A stretch of DNA of 64,000 bases from Pseudomarimonas sp964350895. Lineage in GTDB: Bacteria > Pseudomonadota > Gammaproteobacteria > Xanthomonadales > Xanthomonadaceae. The stretch covers positions 19,040 through 83,039 of the forward strand of contig CAYGMG010000002.1 in the NCBI GenBank assembly GCA_964350895.1, in the 5' to 3' direction. The notes under the pieces are model-generated. The model was not told the origin of the DNA, searched no databases, and saw nothing but the letters and a program-made list of their open reading frames with translations. Below are positions 27,479 to 35,755 of the stretch, piece by piece. Positions within the stretch are counted from its first letter, which is position 1; the number at the start of each line of letters is the position of its first letter. The translations under genes were made by a program, and so were the position numbers.

Positions 27479-29355
27479 CAGTCCTGTTCTCCTTCCAGCA
27501 CCCGGCGGCGATGCTCGAGCGCGAACTTGCGCCGCAGCAGGGCACCCGGATCGTCCGCAACCTGGCGCAGCAGCTGCTCGCTCGCCTGTTGCTGCTCGTT
27601 CGCCTCAACCTGCTCCGCGGTCTGCGCCGGCGGCGCGTCCGAGGGTTCCTGCTGACTCTCGGCCAAGGCCTGCTCCATCGCCTTGCGCTGGGCTTCGGCG
27701 GCTGCCGCCTCGCGCTCCTGGTCGCCGCTCTGCGCGGATTCCTCGCCTGTCGACGAGGGGTCGGACTCCGCGGCTTCGCTCGCTTCGTCGGAGCCCTGCT
27801 CGGACTCGCCCTGACCGGGGTCTCCTGCCTCTTGCCCTGCTCCGGGCTCGCCCTGCCCGTCCTCAGCTTCGCCCGCCTCGTCACCCTCGGCCGACTCGGG
27901 CTTGCTCTCACCGCCCTGCTCACCCTGATCGCCCTGCTGATCAGACTGCGACTGCTCACGCTGCTGCTCCAGCGCCTGCGCGACCACGTCGCGATTGTGC
28001 TGTGCATCCGCCATGTCCGGCGCCGCGCTGAGTGCGGCATCCAGCGCGCTCAAGGCTTCCTCCAGCCGCCCGTCCCGGGCCAACGCCGTGCCCTGGTTGT
28101 AAAGATTGCGCGGGTCCTCCGCGGCGCTGGCGAACCCCTCGGCCGCAGCCGCGTAGTCGCCCTCGCGGTAGGCCGCCGCGGCGCGCAAATCGGGAGATTG
28201 AGCGAGCTGCCGGGCGCTGGCCGGGTCGTCCTGTTGCAGCGCCTGGTAGGCACGCTGGTCGGCGCGCGCCCACAGGCTGTCCCAGAATCCGTCCTGCGCG
28301 CTTGCCGGGGCCGACCACATGCCGCCTCCCGCAAGCAGCAGGAGCGGCACAGCGCAGCGCAGCGTCGACGCGCTGCGCAGCACCCAGAGCAGCGGAAACA
28401 GGGCGAGCAGCAGCAGCCACGGGCCGTCGTCGACATAGCGCTGCGCGCCGGCCTCACCTTCGGCCTGCATTCGCGCGTCGGCAGATTCCCAGAAGGCCTG
28501 CAGCCGCGCCGCATCGCTGGAATCGGCGCTGGCCTCGACCACGATTCCCGATCCGGCGGCGACCAGCGCCCGGGCACTCGGCAGATCTCGCCGGGCAAGC
28601 AGGACGCCGCCCTGCCCATCGTCCTGGAAACCACCGCGCGCTGCCGGCACCGGCGCGCCGGCGTCGCTACCCAACAGCAGTACCGATACACGGATGCCGC
28701 GCTGGGCCAGTTCGGCAGCCTTGTCCGCGGCGGCCTGATCGACGCGGTAGGTAACCAGCAGCACATCGCCCCCCGGCATGCCGGCCTGCTCGATCAGCTC
28801 GGCCGAACGCTGCAGGGCGCGCTCGGGACGCTGTCCGCCAACCGGCATGACCTCAGGCGCGAGCGCGCCCAGCATCGACTGCAGGGTTGCCGCGTCGTCG
28901 GTCAACGGGGCGACGGTGTAGGCGTCGCCAGCAAAGGCGACCAGCGCCGTCTGGCCGTCGCTGCGCTGCCGCAGCAGGTCGGTCAGTTCGAACCGCGCGC
29001 GGCCGAGTCGATCCGGCTGGACATCCGCGGCGAGCATCCCGGCGGACAGGTCGAGCGCCAGCACCAGGGCCGCCTCGCGACGCATCTCTGGCTGCAAGGC
29101 AAGGCGAAACGCTGGTCCCGCGAGCGCCAGAATCAGCAACAGCATCAGCGCAATGCCGACCCAGGCAGCGGATCGCCGCGCCGGTGCGGAAGGTCCTGCG
29201 AGCAGATACGGCAGCAGTTCGCGGTCGACCAGCTCGGACCAGACCGACTGGGCGCCCTTTTCCCGCCACAGCCAAGGGAGAAAGATCAGTGGCAGCGCCA
29301 GCAGCCACCAAGGCCGCAGAAAGTGGAACTGCTGCCAGACAAGCTCGGCGCTCAT
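27478..29355 (-). CDS. BatB-BatC fusion: von Willebrand A domain plus TPR
   Basis: A 625-residue protein. Two N-terminal membrane helices (WWLLALPLIFLPWLW and VGIALMLLLILALAGPAFR) flank a linker, then a VWA domain spans about 90-270, a third helix near 310 and TPR repeats around 370-460 (AAAYREGDYAAAAEGFASAA, LARDGRLEEALSALDAAL). A Gln/Glu/Ser-rich low-complexity tail occupies about 465-600. The BatB and BatC functions are joined, as in several proteobacteria. The metal site is degraded: DLSAGM (29035-29052) replaces DxSxS, and LVTYRVD (Tyr codon 28747-28749) replaces the usual TDG. It overlaps batA (ATGA) and batD. Confidence 0.88.
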   Translation of the reverse strand: MSAELVWQQFHFLRPWWLLALPLIFLPWLWREKGAQSVWSELVDRELLPYLLAGPSAPARRSAAWVGIALMLLLILALAGPAFRLALQPEMRREAALVLALDLSAGMLAADVQPDRLGRARFELTDLLRQRSDGQTALVAFAGDAYTVAPLTDDAATLQSMLGALAPEVMPVGGQRPERALQRSAELIEQAGMPGGDVLLVTYRVDQAAADKAAELAQRGIRVSVLLLGSDAGAPVPAARGGFQDDGQGGVLLARRDLPSARALVAAGSGIVVEASADSSDAARLQAFWESADARMQAEGEAGAQRYVDDGPWLLLLALFPLLWVLRSASTLRCAVPLLLLAGGGMWSAPASAQDGFWDSLWARADQRAYQALQQDDPASARQLAQSPDLRAAAAYREGDYAAAAEGFASAAEDPRNLYNQGTALARDGRLEEALSALDAALSAAPDMADAQHNRDVVAQALEQQREQSQSDQQGDQGEQGGESKPESAEGDEAGEAEDGQGEPGAGQEAGDPGQGESEQGSDEASEAAESDPSSTGEESAQSGDQEREAAAAEAQRKAMEQALAESQQEPSDAPPAQTAEQVEANEQQQASEQLLRQVADDPGALLRRKFALEHRRRVLEGEQD

Positions 29356-30350
29356 CGTGCAGCCCTGCCGTCATTGGGCATACTGCCGGCGCGCGCAGGG
29401 CGCAGCAGCAACAGCAGGCAAGCCAGGGCCGCACCCAGTGGCCAGGGAAACAGCTCGTGCTGCAGGCGAACCGCCGGCCCCGGATCAGGAAGCGGTTCGA
29501 GGCGGTCAATCTCAGCGTAGATCTCGACCAGTTCCCGGGCGTTGCGGGCGCGAAAGTAGCGCCCGCCGGTTTTCGCTGCGATCGCCTCGAGCATGGCCTC
29601 GTCGATCTCCGCGCCGGCCGCGGGGAGGCTCAGGCCAAACAGGCTGGGGCCGCTACCGCCTTCGCTGCCCATACCGATGGTGTGGATGCGCAGGCCGTTG
29701 TCCGCGGCAAGCTGGGCGGCGCGCTCGGGCGCCAGCGCGCCGGCGGTATTGACGCCGTCGGTCAGCAATACCAGCAAACGCTCGGCCGGATCGCGCTCGC
29801 GCAGACGCTTGACCGCCAGGCCGATGGCGTCGCCAATGGCGGTCTCGCGACCGGCAAGCCCAATCGCGCTGGTTTCCAGCTGGTAGCGCACGCTGGCCAG
29901 ATCGAGCGTGAGCGGGGTCAGCAGATAGGCCTGCTGGCCGAACAGAATGAGCCCGACGCGATCGCCCTGGCGCCGGCTGAGGAAGTCTCCGGCTACCGCC
30001 TTGACTGCGGTCAGCCGATCCACCCGCTGCCCGCCGATGTTCATGTCGTCCGCCGCCATGCTGCCGGAGACATCGACGGCAAGCATCAGTTCCCGCCCGG
30101 AACGCTCGCTTGGCGCGATCTCGCTCCAGCTGACCGGCCGCGCCGCGGCGCAGCAGGCAAACAGCCAGCAGAGCAGCACCAGAAACGAAGGCCGCCGTTG
30201 CGCGACGGCCGTGCTGCCGAGTCCGGCCAGATCGTCCCAGTGCGGCCAACGGATGGCGCCGCGTGCCGAGATCGAGGCATCACGCCAGCGCGCCAGCACC
30301 CAGGGCAGCGGAAGCAACAGCCACATCCATGGCCAGGCAAAGTCGCTCAT
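29352..30350 (-). CDS. batA: BatA-like von Willebrand A protein
   Basis: A 332-residue membrane protein with an N-terminal helix (WPWMWLLLPLPWVLA), a second helix near 60 (FLVLLCWLFACCAAARP), a VWA domain and a C-terminal helix (FPWPLGAALACLLLLL). The metal site is intact: DVSGSM at about 93-98 and LLTDGVN further on. It probably binds protein partners in a metal-dependent way at the periplasmic or membrane face. It overlaps the DUF4381 gene (ATGA) upstream and batB downstream. Confidence 0.9.
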   Translation of the reverse strand: MSDFAWPWMWLLLPLPWVLARWRDASISARGAIRWPHWDDLAGLGSTAVAQRRPSFLVLLCWLFACCAAARPVSWSEIAPSERSGRELMLAVDVSGSMAADDMNIGGQRVDRLTAVKAVAGDFLSRRQGDRVGLILFGQQAYLLTPLTLDLASVRYQLETSAIGLAGRETAIGDAIGLAVKRLRERDPAERLLVLLTDGVNTAGALAPERAAQLAADNGLRIHTIGMGSEGGSGPSLFGLSLPAAGAEIDEAMLEAIAAKTGGRYFRARNARELVEIYAEIDRLEPLPDPGPAVRLQHELFPWPLGAALACLLLLLRPARAGSMPNDGRAAR

Positions 30351-30805
30351 CGAAGGCCCCGCTCGAGGCGCAGGCGAACCAGTGCGATCAGCGCGTCGAC
30401 CGCCGCCGGATCGACTTGGGGTCGAAAGCCGCCTTCGGCCAGCAGCCGGCCGGGGCCGTTGGAGAACGGTGCATCCGGCAGGTCGCGATCAAGAAACTCC
30501 AGCCATGCATCACCCTGCAAACGGGCCGCATCGGGCGCTTCCTGCAGGGCCACCTGGCGCAGGCAGACGTTCGCCGCCGCGACGGCCTGGGACGAATCCG
30601 GATCGCTCCGCGCCAGCGCGGCATCCAGCAGCGCAACACGGCGGCGTCGGTCTCGTAGCCGGTAAAAAAAGTGGCGCAGCTGGCGCAGCAGCCACCACAG
30701 CAAAAGCCCGAAAACCACGACGAGCAGCCACCAGCCGGGCGCCGGCGGCCACCAGCCCGGCTCGGGTGGGAGTTGGATGTCGCGTAGTGGCAGCGTGGCG
30801 CTCAT
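30347..30805 (-). CDS. DUF4381 family membrane protein
   Basis: A 152-residue protein with a Pro/Trp-rich N-terminus (RDIQLPPEPGWWPPAPGWW), one membrane helix (about 27-42) and a basic cytoplasmic alpha-helical part (RLRDRRRRVALLDAALAR) ending in DALIALVRLRLERG. The DUF4381 family is regularly found between DUF58 and batA genes. Function unknown; probably a structural member of the MoxR-Bat complex. It overlaps both neighbours by 4 bases. Confidence 0.85.
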   Translation of the reverse strand: MSATLPLRDIQLPPEPGWWPPAPGWWLLVVVFGLLLWWLLRQLRHFFYRLRDRRRRVALLDAALARSDPDSSQAVAAANVCLRQVALQEAPDAARLQGDAWLEFLDRDLPDAPFSNGPGRLLAEGGFRPQVDPAAVDALIALVRLRLERGLR

Positions 30806-31794
30806 GCGTCGTCTGCAAACAGCGCGCCGCGCAGCAGACGAGCCAAGGCTTGCTCCGGCGGCTCGGCGGGCGTCACCACCAATGCGCTGATTGCATCGCG
30901 ATGCAGTGCGTCAAGACGCTGCTGGATCAGCGCGGCACCCCGTGGTCCAGGGTGCTTGCGGCCGGGCGCGTTGCCAAGCCAGCGAACCTCCTGGCCGTTG
31001 CTGACCGGCAGCGAGCCGGATGCCGGCAGGCTGCGTTCCACCGGATCGACCAGCAGCGCAACCAGAAGATCGTGATGGACGCGAAGATGGCGCAGGCGAC
31101 GCTGCGCAGGCTCGTCGAGACTATGCGGATCAACCGCCAGCAGGATGCGACTACCCGGACGCAGCACACGCTCAAGCCGCGCCAGCACCGCACTCATTGC
31201 CATGGGCGCAGCGCCGGCCTCGCCCGGCAGCGCTTGCCAACGGCAAATTTGGGCCAGCAAACGGAGCACACCACGTTCGCCCGACGCTGGCGCCAGCTGG
31301 GCGTCGGCGGAGCGATTGCAAGCCAGAGCGACGCGATCGCCCTCGGAATGCGCAAGCCAGGCGAACAGCGCCGCGATCCGCGCGGCCTGCACCCCCTTGA
31401 AGCAGGACCGCGTGCCGAAGGCCATCCATGGGCCCGCGTCATACACCACGGCGCTCAGCCGCTCACGCTCGGCGTGGAACAGCTTGCTATGCATCTGGCC
31501 GGTCCTGGCGCTGACTCGCCAGTCGACGTGCCGGGCGTCGTCTCCCGGCGAGTAGGGCCGCGATTCGGCGTACTCCATCCCGCGCCCGCGAAACGGCGAG
31601 TGCGCTTGTGCGGCACGTGGCGCGTGGCTGCGTCGCCGCGCGTCAATGCGCAGTGCGGCAACGCGTTGCCGCAGGGCCACCAGATCGGCGACCCGGGCGG
31701 CGACGCTCGCCGGATAAGGGTCGTGTTCGCCAGCTCTGCCGCTCGATGGATCTGCCCGGCGACGCGCCTTCTCGGCTACCTGATGCATCGACAT
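30802..31794 (-). CDS. DUF58 domain protein (MoxR-associated)
   Basis: A 330-residue cytoplasmic protein with the DUF58 signature (EYAESRPYSPGDDARHVDWR, about 103-122) followed by a VWA-like fold (SAVVYDAGPWMAFGTRSCFK and later SRILLAVDPHSLDEPA). DUF58 proteins partner MoxR AAA+ ATPases in assembling or activating VWA proteins. The ATG at 31794 is 20 bases after moxR ends. The family call is firm; the target is unknown. Confidence 0.88.
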   Translation of the reverse strand: MSMHQVAEKARRRADPSSGRAGEHDPYPASVAARVADLVALRQRVAALRIDARRRSHAPRAAQAHSPFRGRGMEYAESRPYSPGDDARHVDWRVSARTGQMHSKLFHAERERLSAVVYDAGPWMAFGTRSCFKGVQAARIAALFAWLAHSEGDRVALACNRSADAQLAPASGERGVLRLLAQICRWQALPGEAGAAPMAMSAVLARLERVLRPGSRILLAVDPHSLDEPAQRRLRHLRVHHDLLVALLVDPVERSLPASGSLPVSNGQEVRWLGNAPGRKHPGPRGAALIQQRLDALHRDAISALVVTPAEPPEQALARLLRGALFADDA

Positions 31795-31814
31795 ATGCCT
31801 ATCCGCCCACCGCC

Positions 31815-32810
31815 TCAGGGCGGCGGCACGGCATCAAGGATGCGGCTAACCACGACGCTCGGCAGGATGCCCTCAGCCTCGGCTTCATAACTGAGCAGGA
31901 TGCGGTGTTGCAGCACGTCGATGGCCACCTCGCGGACGTCCTCGGGCGTGACGTAATCGCGTCCCGCAAGCCAGGCCACCGTCCGCGCGCAGCGCTCCAG
32001 CGCGATCGAGCCGCGCGGACTGGCGCCGAAGGCAATCATCGGATGGCAATCGCTGGCGTAGCGTGAGCGCTTGCGACTGGCCTGGACGATCTCGAGCAGG
32101 TACTGCTCGACGACCGGCGCCAGATGAACCTGCATGATCGCGGCACGCGCGGCAAACACCTGCTCAGGCGACACCTTCTGCAACGGCGCCTCCCCCTCGG
32201 CCGGTCCGAGCGCGCGCTCGCGCGCAAGACGCAAGATCTTCGCTTCTGCATCACGTTCCGGATAGTCAATGCGTACATGCATCAGGAAGCGATCCAGCTG
32301 CGCTTCGGGCAATGGATAGGTGCCTTCCTGCTCGATCGGATTCTGGGTCGCCATCACCAGAAACAGCTGCGGCAGCGGGTAGGTGTGCCGGCCTACCGAC
32401 ACCTGCCGCTCACCCATCGCTTCGAGAAGCGCCGACTGCACCTTGGCAGGCGCGCGATTGACCTCGTCAGCCAACAGCAGATTGTGGAACAGCGGGCCGG
32501 GCTGGAACTCGAATACGCCGTCCTGCGGCCGAAACACATCGGTGCCGGTCAAATCTGCCGGCAACAGGTCCGGGGTGAACTGGATGCGCTGAAAGTCCGC
32601 CTCCAGCCGGCGTGACAGCTCCTTGATCGCCGTGGTCTTGGCCAGGCCCGGCGCACCCTCGACCAAGAGGTGACCGTCAGCGAGCAGCGCCACCAGAAGG
32701 CGATCAACCAGCGCTGGTTGTCCGATCACAACTTCGGACAGGTCCTGCCTGAGGCGCTGGAAAAGTGGGAGGTAGTGTTCGTCGGTCATCGCCGGCTTCG
32801 TGTCTTGCAT
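31815..32810 (-). CDS. MoxR-family AAA+ ATPase
   Basis: A 331-residue AAA+ chaperone-like ATPase. Walker A is GAPGLAKTT, Walker B is LLADEVNRAP, sensor 1 is VMATQNPIEQEGTYPLPEAQ and the downstream arginine is in EAQLDRF. The C-terminal lid has ASPRGSIALERCARTVAW. I start it at ATG 32810 (ATG 32789 is also possible; neither has a clear ribosome-binding site), because residues upstream of it are not conserved in character. It heads the DUF58-DUF4381-batA-batBC-batD series and is expected to remodel the VWA proteins using ATP. Confidence 0.92.
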   Translation of the reverse strand: MQDTKPAMTDEHYLPLFQRLRQDLSEVVIGQPALVDRLLVALLADGHLLVEGAPGLAKTTAIKELSRRLEADFQRIQFTPDLLPADLTGTDVFRPQDGVFEFQPGPLFHNLLLADEVNRAPAKVQSALLEAMGERQVSVGRHTYPLPQLFLVMATQNPIEQEGTYPLPEAQLDRFLMHVRIDYPERDAEAKILRLARERALGPAEGEAPLQKVSPEQVFAARAAIMQVHLAPVVEQYLLEIVQASRKRSRYASDCHPMIAFGASPRGSIALERCARTVAWLAGRDYVTPEDVREVAIDVLQHRILLSYEAEAEGILPSVVVSRILDAVPPP

Positions 32811-32947
32811 AGGGAAAGTGTCGCCTGTCCGCTGAGCCAGGCGACTTGGACCTCGGACCAGACCGGGAGTTCGCCGCCATCGCGAACAAGGGTAACCCCG
32901 AAAGGCGCCGCTCCGCGCCGCCAGCGCAACGACCCGTGATCCGAAAG

Positions 32948-32978
32948 CACACAGCCCCGCTTGGAGCGGGGCTGTGTG
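32948..32978 (-). terminator. Terminator between the Ig-like lipoprotein gene and moxR
   Basis: A perfect 13-bp stem (32948-32960 with 32966-32978) with a 5-nt loop lies about 85 bp after the stop at 33063. It separates the pil/Ig-like unit from the moxR-bat unit. The minus-strand 3' flank has only a short T run. Confidence 0.65.
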
Positions 32979-33062
32979 TGTCATCCCTCATCGCAGCGCG
33001 GTCATCTCAGCAGATCAGACCTTGCCTGGCCAACCCGTGACGGCGCTGCGTCCTGAGCATGC

Positions 33063-35674
33063 CTACGGACCCACCGGGCATCCGGGCGGCGGCGGGCTGA
33101 AGCCCTGATCGCACAGATCGACACCCTGGACTTGCACCACCGTACTTGGCGTGCCACTCGGCACGGCATAGGTACAGGTGCCCGATCCGGCATCACCGAT
33201 CTGGTTGAGGTTCTCTACCTGTATGGCGAACCTGGCCTCGCCATTGGCATCGGTCACGCCACTTCCCCCGCTTGCGGGCGTGGTGGAAAGCAGGGCGCCG
33301 TTGGCACCGGTGCAGGTGCCGGACAGCTGCACGCCGACCACGGGGTTGCCGGAGCTATCGACCAGTCGCAACGTGGTGGTCCCGCCGGTACCCAGGAACA
33401 CCGAGGGATTGGCCTGCAGTACCAGCTGACCCACGCGGATTGCCACCTGGGCGGTCTGTCCTGCGGCAGCGATTCGCAGTGAACCGCCGGTTGCGGTGAT
33501 CGCGGTGGTAACCACGGTGCCGGTCGCGCATCCGCTGCCGTCGGTCAGATTGGCGAACGCGCCGCTTGCCGAAGCCCCGTCGACGGTTCCTGAACCGCCA
33601 CCAGCAAAGTCGAACGAGAAGCCGACCGAGATTCCGGAAATCGGCGAGCTGAGCGCATCGACCACGCAGGCGGTAACGAAGCTGGTGGTGTTGCCCGGAA
33701 TACTGGTCGGACTGACGATCAGCGTGGCGGGCGCCACGCCCGCAAACACCGTGAACTCGACATCACCGACCGTTTCAGCAGCGCCTGCGACGACACCGCC
33801 GTCACCCTGCGCCCAGATGATCGCCGACTTGCCCAGCTTGGAAACCGGGTAGTTCATGCTGACGGTCACCACGCCATTCTCGTCGGTGGTGCCCGAAGCG
33901 ACGATGTTGCCATCCGCCGCACGGCCGATCACATAAGGCAGCACCGGTCCGGAATTGACGATAGTGCCGGTGGTGTCGTTCTGGTTGAAACGGCGGTCAA
34001 CAGTCAGGGTAGAACGCGAGGTGATCGCGCTGATCCGGCGCGCGCTCTCGTGGTCGCGATTGCCGGTAACGTCCTCACCGAACAGGACGAGGGCATCTCC
34101 TGGACCGGCGCCACCGCCAGCGGTAGTGAACGCGCCGCCCGGGGCGGCAAAGTTCCGGCCGCCTTCCTGGGGATCACCGTCGACGCCCGAGATCTGGAAG
34201 TCGCCGAATCCGAGCTGCTGCGGCTCATCGATCAGACCGAACGACAGGGTCGTTCCCGGCAGGACCGGATTACCGAGACGATCAGTGGCAATGGCGCTCA
34301 CAACCAGGCTGTAGGTGCCGTCCGGATCGGGCGGTATCGTGCCACCCGGGGGCGTCGCGTCGTCAGAAACACGGTTGATCGTCAGCGAATTGTCGAACGG
34401 CTGGGTGATGTCGACGTCGAACAACACGCCATCCGAGACGACAACCGTGCGCAGGCCAAAGACAGGATCGCTGATTCCGTTGTCGACATTGTTGTCGGCA
34501 CGATCGGCCGTTGCACGAATCTGTACGTTGCCGGGAATGGTCCCCGACTGCAGCACGGCACCGGCTACGCCGTTGGTCGTACGTACCGAGATGGATGCGC
34601 CGGTCGCCGGCTGGCCGTTGGCACCGATACCGGAGAAGCGGGCGCCATTGGCATCCCCGACGATCTCCAACCGGACGTTGTTGAACGCATTGCTGCCCGA
34701 GACCGGGTTCGGCACATTCTCGGCATTGCCCGTGGTCACGCGGACGTCAAACTGGCCCGACGTGTTGCCGCCCGAGGACTGCACGTACTGCGGCGCATTG
34801 GTCGGACTGACGCTGACCGCGGCGGGCAGCTGCGGCGCGCTGGCGACAATGGTGAAGATCCTGCTGGAGGTAACCGTCTCCCCGGTTTCCGGATCCTGAC
34901 CGGTCACGGTCATGGTCGACTGACCGGTGAAGTTGAGGGAATGCATGAACACCGTGGCCTTGCCCGCCACCACATTCACCGGCCCTTGGCCAATCCGAAC
35001 CAGAAACTCATTGTCGGCCGTCGTGGGGTCGTCAAGCGTGGTGAATCCACCGGTATTTCCCACCGGATTGACCGAGACCTGCACACCGTTTGCCGCGTTG
35101 ACCAACTCGCCGCTTGCCGTGCGCAGGGTAATGGTCACTTCCGACATGTAGGGAGAGCCGAAGAACGGGTCGACATTGAAGGTGTTGGCGGGCAGCGAAT
35201 CGGTGGTCGCCTCGATGGTCAGACGATCGATCCCCTGGCTCACCGTGAGCGCCACGCTGGTGGTGACATTACGCGCCGGAGCGTTGGGATCGGGCACCGA
35301 GAAGGTCGCGGTTGCCGTGCCGACACTGGTCCCGGTAAAGCGGAAATTGGCAACGCCGCCTACGGTCGTCGCGGTGGTGCCGGCCAAGGGACCGTTAGGC
35401 CCAAGGGCAACGATCGAGCCTACGTTGGCCGGAGCGACCACAGCGTTCACCGTGGTGCCATCCTGGATGGCCGCGCCGCTCGACTGCCTTACGGTCACGG
35501 CGATATTCACCGTGCGACCTGCCTGTACCGTGTTGGCGGCAGCCGAAGCGCTGACGGTGATGCCCGGCGGATTGAACCCGGAATCGTTGCCGCTCCCGCC
35601 CCCCCCCCGCAGGCGGCCAGGAACAGAGAGCCGGCCAACAAGGCAACGGCTTTGAGGGCATTGGTCACATTCAT
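33063..35674 (-). CDS. Ig-like repeat surface lipoprotein, out of frame at a G10 tract (candidate phase-variable gene)
   Basis: Translation from ATG 35674 (GGAGAG about 7 bases upstream) gives a lipoprotein signal ending LFLAAC (Cys22), followed at once by a run of ten Gs on the coding strand (35599-35608). With ten Gs this frame leaves the main reading frame; eight or eleven Gs would join it to the long frame running to 33063, giving about 870 residues. The long frame holds repeated beta-sandwich modules of bacterial Ig-like (Big_1/invasin-like) character: repeated forms such as VTVRQSSGAAIQDGTTVNA, ITLRTASGELVNAANGVQV and LRLVDSSGNPVVGVQLSGT. An outer-membrane anchored, stalk-like adhesin or surface protein is likely. 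It lies 81 bp downstream of pilQ on the same strand. A sequencing error in the homopolymer cannot be excluded. Confidence 0.8.
35599..35608 (-). repeat. Homopolymeric G10 tract (plus strand C10)
   Basis: Ten consecutive Cs on the plus strand, directly after the lipobox Cys codon of the Ig-like lipoprotein gene. Homopolymers of this length are prone to slipped-strand mispairing, and the tract is at the exact point where the reading frame breaks. Confidence 0.9.
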
Positions 35675-35755
35675 AAGAACTCTCCGCGTTCCCGACCGAC
35701 CGGCCGGAGGACATTTCCTGGAAATCGTTGGTCTAGTCATCGACATGATGGATGC

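Noticed and set aside
35599..35608. A simple pseudogene call for the Ig-like lipoprotein gene
   Set aside because: Only one frame break is seen, exactly at a homopolymer, with intact signal, ribosome-binding site and the rest of the frame; phase variation or a read error explains it better than decay.
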